DNA of 8,575 nt from Methylovirgula sp. (GTDB lineage: Bacteria > Pseudomonadota > Alphaproteobacteria > Rhizobiales > Beijerinckiaceae). The notes below the pieces were generated by a model. That model was not told the origin of the DNA. It made no database searches and was given only the letters and a program-made list of their open reading frames with translations. The first letter of the stretch is position 1. The number at the start of each line of letters is the position of its first letter. Below, one piece after another: positions 5,442 through 8,575 of the stretch. Location of the stretch: the NCBI GenBank assembly GCA_025356505.1, contig JANXSV010000421.1:1-8575 (forward strand). The letters run 5' to 3'. The translations under genes were made by a program, and so were the position numbers.

Positions 5442-6575
5442 TTACTTGGCAACAGTTGCACCCACCGTCGCATCCCACTGCTTGGAAACAACTTCCTTGG
5501 TGGCGCTCTGCTGATCGAGGGTGGGGAACATAGCCTTGGCGTAGGCCTCTGCCGGAGGCAGTTTGGCGAGCACTTCGGCGGGCACCAGCTTCTTGGAAAC
5601 CAGATCGTTGAAGCGGATCGGGTGGCAATAACCCTTCAGCCAACCAATCTGGCCTTCGTCGGAATAAAGGTATTCCATCCAGAGCTTTGCAGCTGCAGGG
5701 TGCGGTGCAAAAGCGCTGATTGCCTGAACGTAAACACCGGCGACTACGCCGCTCTTGGGCACGACAACTTCCACCTTCGGATTGCCCTTCAGGCTGTCAC
5801 GAGCGGCCAAAGCGTTGTAATCCCACAAAGCAACGATCGGGGTTGCGCCTTGGGCCAACGTTCCAGCTTTTCCGGTCACGGGCACGAAATTGCCGGCCTT
5901 GTTCAGATCGGCGAAGAACTTCAAACCGGCTTCACCAGCCTTAGCGATGTCGTTACCATTACCAGCCAGACCGGCGGCAACCACCGCTTGAATGGCCTGA
6001 TTGGCACCGCGGGGGTCACCCGAGAGCGCGAAGCTATTCTTGTATTCCGGCTTCAACAAGTCGGCCCAGTCAGTTGGTATTGTCTTGACCAGATCGACAT
6101 TCACGGCCAGCGCCATCACGCCATAATAATCGCCATACCAGAAACCGTCAGCATCTTTGGCGCTGTCCGGGATCGAAGCCCAGGTCGATACTTTGTAGGG
6201 CTGGATCAGACCGTCGGCCTTTGCTGTCGGACCAAACGACAATCCAACGTCGATAACGTCTGGAGCCTGGGGACCCTTGTTGCCTTTGTTGGCCTTAATG
6301 GCTTCTATTTCGTCAGCCGACGAGCCATCGGGGTTCAGTTCATTCAGCGTCAAGCCGTACTTCTTTTTGAAGCCATCGATGACATCGCCGTAGCCGCACC
6401 AGTCGTGCGGAACCGCGATAATAGTCAACTCCCCTTCCTTTTTGGCAGCAGCGGCCAGATCGTCCATAGCGTCGGCGCGTGCAAGAGACACGCTTGCAAC
6501 AGTCGCCAAAGCCGCGAGCGATGTCATGCTCAGTAAAGCGTTGGTCCATGCTTTTGGTGTGTTGTGATGGGTCAT
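5442..6575 (-). CDS. ABC importer periplasmic substrate-binding protein
   Basis: This 377-residue extracellular solute-binding protein captures the substrate in the periplasm and delivers it to the two permeases. A Sec signal is visible: a short charged start (MTHHNTPKAW), a hydrophobic stretch at about 12-31, and ARA-DA with likely cleavage after residue 34. The mature part has the AfuA/PotD-like (COG1840-like) layout: AKKEGELTII (44-53), a variable loop with PDVIDVG (105-111), LIQPYKVSTW (123-132), IPDSAKDADGFWYG (135-148), LLKPEYKN (173-180) and SGDPRG (185-190). The adjacent C-lobe tyrosine pair that binds iron in FbpA is not seen, so a ferric role is unlikely. An amine, phosphonate, sugar-phosphate or other small solute is possible. 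Only two cysteines remain in the mature protein (C60, C317) and could form a disulphide. It is first in the operon, with its own promoter region, a GGGAG ribosome site, and a hairpin behind it. Substrate is not assigned. Confidence 0.93.
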   Translation of the reverse strand: MTHHNTPKAWTNALLSMTSLAALATVASVSLARADAMDDLAAAAKKEGELTIIAVPHDWCGYGDVIDGFKKKYGLTLNELNPDGSSADEIEAIKANKGNKGPQAPDVIDVGLSFGPTAKADGLIQPYKVSTWASIPDSAKDADGFWYGDYYGVMALAVNVDLVKTIPTDWADLLKPEYKNSFALSGDPRGANQAIQAVVAAGLAGNGNDIAKAGEAGLKFFADLNKAGNFVPVTGKAGTLAQGATPIVALWDYNALAARDSLKGNPKVEVVVPKSGVVAGVYVQAISAFAPHPAAAKLWMEYLYSDEGQIGWLKGYCHPIRFNDLVSKKLVPAEVLAKLPPAEAYAKAMFPTLDQQSATKEVVSKQWDATVGATVAK

Positions 6576-6581
6576 TTGGAG

Positions 6582-6586
6582 CTCCC
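6582..6586 (-). promoter_or_regulatory. Ribosome binding site of the binding-protein gene
   Basis: GGGAG on the minus strand lies six bases before the ATG at 6575. It is a good Shine-Dalgarno match, stronger than any for the three downstream transporter genes, and fits high expression of the binding protein. Confidence 0.75.
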
Positions 6587-6628
6587 GTAGCAGCAGGCCA
6601 AACGCTGACCCGCCATCAATTCGAGCAC

Positions 6629-6653
6629 GTAATACGATCTTGATTACAGTAAT
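6629..6653. promoter_or_regulatory. Candidate operator: ATTAC/GTAAT repeats inside the promoter
   Basis: ATTAC (6643-6647) and GTAAT (6649-6653) form a palindrome around a single base, lying in the spacer between the proposed -35 and -10. A further GTAAT at 6629-6633 overlaps the -10 and is spaced exactly 20 bases (two helical turns) from the one at 6649. This geometry would suit a dimeric repressor blocking the promoter. No regulator gene is in the window, and the half-sites are short. Confidence 0.35.
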
Positions 6654-6660
6654 GTGTCAA
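6632..6660 (-). promoter_or_regulatory. Candidate promoter of the ABC importer operon
   Basis: On the minus strand a perfect TTGACA (6655-6660) is followed, 17 bases on, by TCGTAT (6632-6637). The -10 match is poor, so activation or an alternative -10 (for example GTATTA, slightly nearer the gene) is possible. The implied leader is about 50 bases long and ends in the GGGAG ribosome site. The -35 element is the best seen upstream of the operon. Confidence 0.45.
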
Positions 6661-6950
6661 GTAGCTCGCGAGACCGATCATTCAGGCACTATGCCATTGT
6701 CTTAAAATTGATATGTGTTCGCCAAATCTGCGCGTAAGCTTCGGAAATTCCTTTAATAAATACTTCGCAAATCAAAGACAGTGAGCGCTGAGGGTGGCGC
6801 TTTGGTAGTGCCGCGCGACGGATAGGCTAGACATGAGCCGCGTGTGTCTGCCACTCACTTTCTCAGCAAGCAACCAACTATGTTTGATTTAACTCGGTGA
6901 AGACCGCTAGCCCAAAGCGAAAACCGCTTGGCATAGAACGTAAAGTTGCT
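6661..6950. other. Intergenic region without a recognisable gene
   Basis: About 290 bases lie between the importer promoter and the tRNA gene. I see no reading frame with family resemblance, no tRNA fragment that would mark an attachment site, and no strong hairpin. Small palindromes such as CTCGCGAG (6665-6672) and a weak hairpin near 6910-6932 are the only structures. Confidence 0.5.
6910..6932 (-). terminator. Weak hairpin downstream of tRNA-Glu, possible processing or termination signal
   Basis: On the minus strand GCCAAGCG, a loop GTTTT and CGCTTTGGGC form a stem of five clean pairs, extended by a few more across a bulge. It begins 18 bases after the tRNA CCA end. No U run follows, so intrinsic termination is doubtful. 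Confidence 0.22.
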
Positions 6951-7025
6951 TGGTGCGGCGTAGGGGAATCGAACCCCTCTTCCCAACGTGAAAGGCTGGT
7001 GTCCTAACCGATAGACGAACACCGC
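6951..7025 (-). tRNA. tRNA-Glu (anticodon UUC), CCA encoded
   Basis: On the minus strand all arms fold. The acceptor GCGGTGT (7019-7025) pairs with ACGCCGC, with one G-T wobble. The D arm is GTC/GAC with the conserved GG in its loop. The anticodon arm is CCAGC, loop CTTTCAC, GTTGG, again with one G-T pair. The variable loop has four bases, and the T arm is AGGGG TTCGATT CCCCT. The anticodon TTC reads GAA/GAG codons. The discriminator is A, and CCA is genome-encoded (6951-6953). Apart from being next to a typical -35/-10 pair, it stands alone with no rRNA or other tRNA nearby. tRNA-Glu also supplies glutamate for haem synthesis in alphaproteobacteria only where the C5 route exists, which cannot be judged here. 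Confidence 0.95.
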
Positions 7026-7065
7026 TCAAGTCAACTGCAAGCCCTGTTCGAACTCGAGTGAGGTT

Positions 7066-7094
7066 CGTATAATTGCATGCGCCCTATGTGGCAA
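7066..7094 (-). promoter_or_regulatory. Candidate promoter of tRNA-Glu
   Basis: On the minus strand TTGCCA (7089-7094) and TATACG (7066-7071) are separated by exactly 17 bases. The distance from the -10 to the mature tRNA 5' end is about 40 bases, which suits a short leader removed by RNase P. It lies between the rlmE stop and the tRNA, so the tRNA need not depend on read-through. Confidence 0.5.
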
Positions 7095-7112
7095 GTCATA
7101 AAAACTGTAATT

Positions 7113-7841
7113 TTAGACTTTGCCACGAAAACCTGTAGCCAGCACATAAAGCTCGGCCGAACCTGCCCGGCTGGCCTCAGGTTTCACATGCCTGACTGTG
7201 GTAAAGTCCTTCTTCAAATTGGTGAGCAACTCACCTTCGGTGCCGCCTTGAAATACTTTGGCCACAAAAAATCCACCGGGCGCAAGAATCTCGCGGGCAA
7301 ATTCAATCGCAAGCTCCGCTAGTGCGACAATTTTGAGATGGTCGGTTTTCTTGTGGCCCGTTGTATTGGCGGCCATATCCGACATTACGCCGTCAGCGAG
7401 TTCGCCAATACCATCGGCCCCCAACATGGCGCGCAGCTTTGCCGGAGCGTCATTATCCAGAAAATCCATCACCGCAAAATTGACCCCGGCAATCGGTTCG
7501 ATGTCGAGCAAATCAATACCGACTACCATGCCCTGCGGGCCTGGCTTATCGCCAAGGCTATTCACCCTAGTGGCGGCGATCTGCGACCAGCCGCCAGGCG
7601 CCGCGCCAAGATCCACGATGCGCATGCCTGGTTTCAGCAGGTTGTAGCGGTCTTCCATTTCAAGCAGTTTGAATGCTGCGCGCGAGCGATACCCTTCGCG
7701 CTTTGCCAGCGCTACAAAAGGATCGTTCAACTGGCGCTGCAACCAGTTTGTCGAGGACAAAGATCGTTTATGTGCGGTCTTAACTCTTACTTTGAGTGAC
7801 CGCCCACCTGCCCGCCCGCCAGAACCGGATTTTAAACTCAT
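7113..7841 (-). CDS. rlmE: 23S rRNA 2'-O-ribose methyltransferase RlmE (FtsJ/RrmJ)
   Basis: This 242-residue S-adenosylmethionine-dependent enzyme methylates the ribose of U2552 in the A-loop of 23S rRNA, late in 50S subunit assembly. The SAM-binding motif I is VDLGAAPGGWSQ (76-87). The catalytic K-D-K-E set is complete: K58 in SRAAFKL, D155 in VMSDMAANTTG, K195 in GGFFVAKVFQGG and E230 in SRAGSAELYVLA. Compared with the 209-residue Escherichia coli enzyme it has a longer basic, Gly/Arg/Lys-rich N-terminus (about residues 1-30), common in alphaproteobacterial versions and likely to help RNA contact. The ATG at 7841 is chosen because it overlaps the upstream ppx stop as ATGA and has GGGGGA just before it. 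A GTG at 7874 would add 11 residues inside ppx. Pairing with ppx/gppA is a familiar alphaproteobacterial arrangement. Confidence 0.96.
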   Translation of the reverse strand: MSLKSGSGGRAGGRSLKVRVKTAHKRSLSSTNWLQRQLNDPFVALAKREGYRSRAAFKLLEMEDRYNLLKPGMRIVDLGAAPGGWSQIAATRVNSLGDKPGPQGMVVGIDLLDIEPIAGVNFAVMDFLDNDAPAKLRAMLGADGIGELADGVMSDMAANTTGHKKTDHLKIVALAELAIEFAREILAPGGFFVAKVFQGGTEGELLTNLKKDFTTVRHVKPEASRAGSAELYVLATGFRGKV

Positions 7842-8575
7842 GGCCGTCCCCCGACAGAGTGCGACCCGAGCCACACTTGGTCTTTGCGCATCATTTGAGT
7901 TAGCATTCCTTCTCGAAGCCCACGATCGGCAATACGCGTACGGGGCGCGGGAAACTTTCGACGTATAGCTTCAAAAATCGCACATCCGGCGAGCACCAAA
8001 TCTGCCCGTTCGGGCCCGATACAGCAGTTGCTCGCACGTTCGGCATAAGTCATCGAACGCAACTTGCCTATTGCGGCAGAAACCTCAACGTCACTCATCC
8101 ACAACCCATCTACCATGCGGCGATCGTATTTGGCCAGATTGAGGTGCACACCCGCAATTGTAGTCACTGTGCCTGACGTACCCAGCAAATGAAATGAGCC
8201 CGTTCGCGCGAGGTTTCGGGTTTCGGCGAGAAAACCACTCATGCTGGACTCGACAAAATCGACAATTGTTTCGTAGGTTTGCGGCGTGACGTCCATACCG
8301 CCAAACTTTTCCGCCAGTGAAACAACGCCAAGAGGGAGTGACGTCCAAGCGCGCATTAGACCGTCTTTAGGAGAGGTCGCATCCCGTTCAAGCCAAACAA
8401 TTTCGGAAGACCCGCCGCCAATATCGAAAATCAGAACTGATTCCGCATCTGGATCAGCTAGAACCGAACAGCCTGCTACGGCGAGCCGAGCTTCTGTCTC
8501 ACGATCAATGATCTCCAACTTGAGACCGGTGCTATCAAAAACACGCTGCAAAAATTCTTGACCGTTAATTGCAGA
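7838..8575 (-). CDS. ppx: Ppx/GppA exopolyphosphatase-family phosphatase (5' end cut by window)
   Basis: The frame is open from the window edge (8575) and gives 245 residues to a TGA at 7838-7840. Enzymes of this family remove phosphate from polyphosphate chains or from pppGpp and so affect the stringent response; which activity dominates here cannot be told. The first visible residues (SAINGQEFLQRV) match the family segment before the active site. They are followed by DRETEARLA at about 24-32, the region of the catalytic glutamate, then the phosphate-binding FDIGGGSSE at 50-58, a SLPLGVVSLAEKF segment and LLGTSGTVTTIAGV, part of the second nucleotide-binding lobe. About the first hundred residues are outside the window. 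The C-terminus ends without the HD-like domain of Escherichia coli Ppx, as in the shorter alphaproteobacterial type. It is translationally coupled to rlmE by a four-base overlap. Confidence 0.93.
   Translation of the reverse strand, partial: SAINGQEFLQRVFDSTGLKLEIIDRETEARLAVAGCSVLADPDAESVLIFDIGGGSSEIVWLERDATSPKDGLMRAWTSLPLGVVSLAEKFGGMDVTPQTYETIVDFVESSMSGFLAETRNLARTGSFHLLGTSGTVTTIAGVHLNLAKYDRRMVDGLWMSDVEVSAAIGKLRSMTYAERASNCCIGPERADLVLAGCAIFEAIRRKFPAPRTRIADRGLREGMLTQMMRKDQVWLGSHSVGGRP

Noticed and set aside
5622..6536. A 304-codon plus-strand frame
   Set aside because: It is antisense to the binding-protein gene, which has a signal peptide and family motifs; long antisense frames are common opposite biased coding sequence.
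5442..6575. Assigning the importer to ferric iron or to spermidine/putrescine
   Set aside because: Family resemblance is too broad; the iron tyrosine pair is not seen and the amine-binding residues could not be placed with confidence.
6951..7025. tRNA-Glu as an integration site of a mobile element
   Set aside because: No integrase, no repeated tRNA 3' fragment and no foreign-looking genes are seen on either side within the window.
7095..7112. AAAA...TTTTT next to the rlmE stop as an intrinsic terminator
   Set aside because: The only stem is four A-T pairs, too weak to terminate transcription.

Overview
The window looks like chromosomal DNA of an alphaproteobacterium, probably of the Hyphomicrobiales (rhizobia/Brucella side). 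The reasons are the ppx/gppA-rlmE gene pair, the style of the binding-protein ABC operon, the protein sequences themselves and a moderate base composition. Genus cannot be named from the sequence alone. I see no phage, insertion sequence, CRISPR or defence system.

Left block (1-2278, + strand): a catabolic operon in decay. It begins with the C-terminal end of a glutamine synthetase-family enzyme. An aldehyde dehydrogenase follows whose start codon directly abuts the synthetase stop codon. It is clearly a pseudogene, with several stops, frameshifts and large internal losses, yet fragments of its N-terminus, PWN motif, catalytic-Cys region and C-terminus can still be read. Next is a full-length, apparently intact iron-type alcohol dehydrogenase whose ribosome site overlaps the dead gene's stop. 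A HAD-type phosphatase overlaps the dehydrogenase end but is lost after its first catalytic motif. The original set (amine or amino-acid glutamylation, aldehyde oxidation, alcohol/aldehyde interconversion, phosphatase) is no longer complete.

Convergent gap (2279-2574): no gene. It holds a long, nearly perfect hairpin and a cluster of GGCC motifs.

Middle block (2575-6660, - strand): a complete ABC importer operon in the order binding protein, permease, permease, ATPase. The last three genes are joined by 4-base ATGA overlaps. The binding-protein gene is set apart by a 148-base gap holding a strong stem-loop and three 15-base direct repeats. A TTGACA-type promoter with an ATTAC/GTAAT palindrome lies upstream. 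The system belongs to the iron/polyamine/phosphonate-type importer group; its substrate is unknown.

Right block (6661-8575, - strand): an apparently gene-free stretch, a tRNA-Glu(UUC) with encoded CCA and its own likely promoter, then rlmE (23S rRNA methyltransferase) translationally coupled to a ppx/gppA gene cut by the window edge. These are housekeeping genes.

Overall the window is ordinary apart from the operon decay at the left and a few unexplained non-coding structures. I found no convincing evidence for a new biological system.
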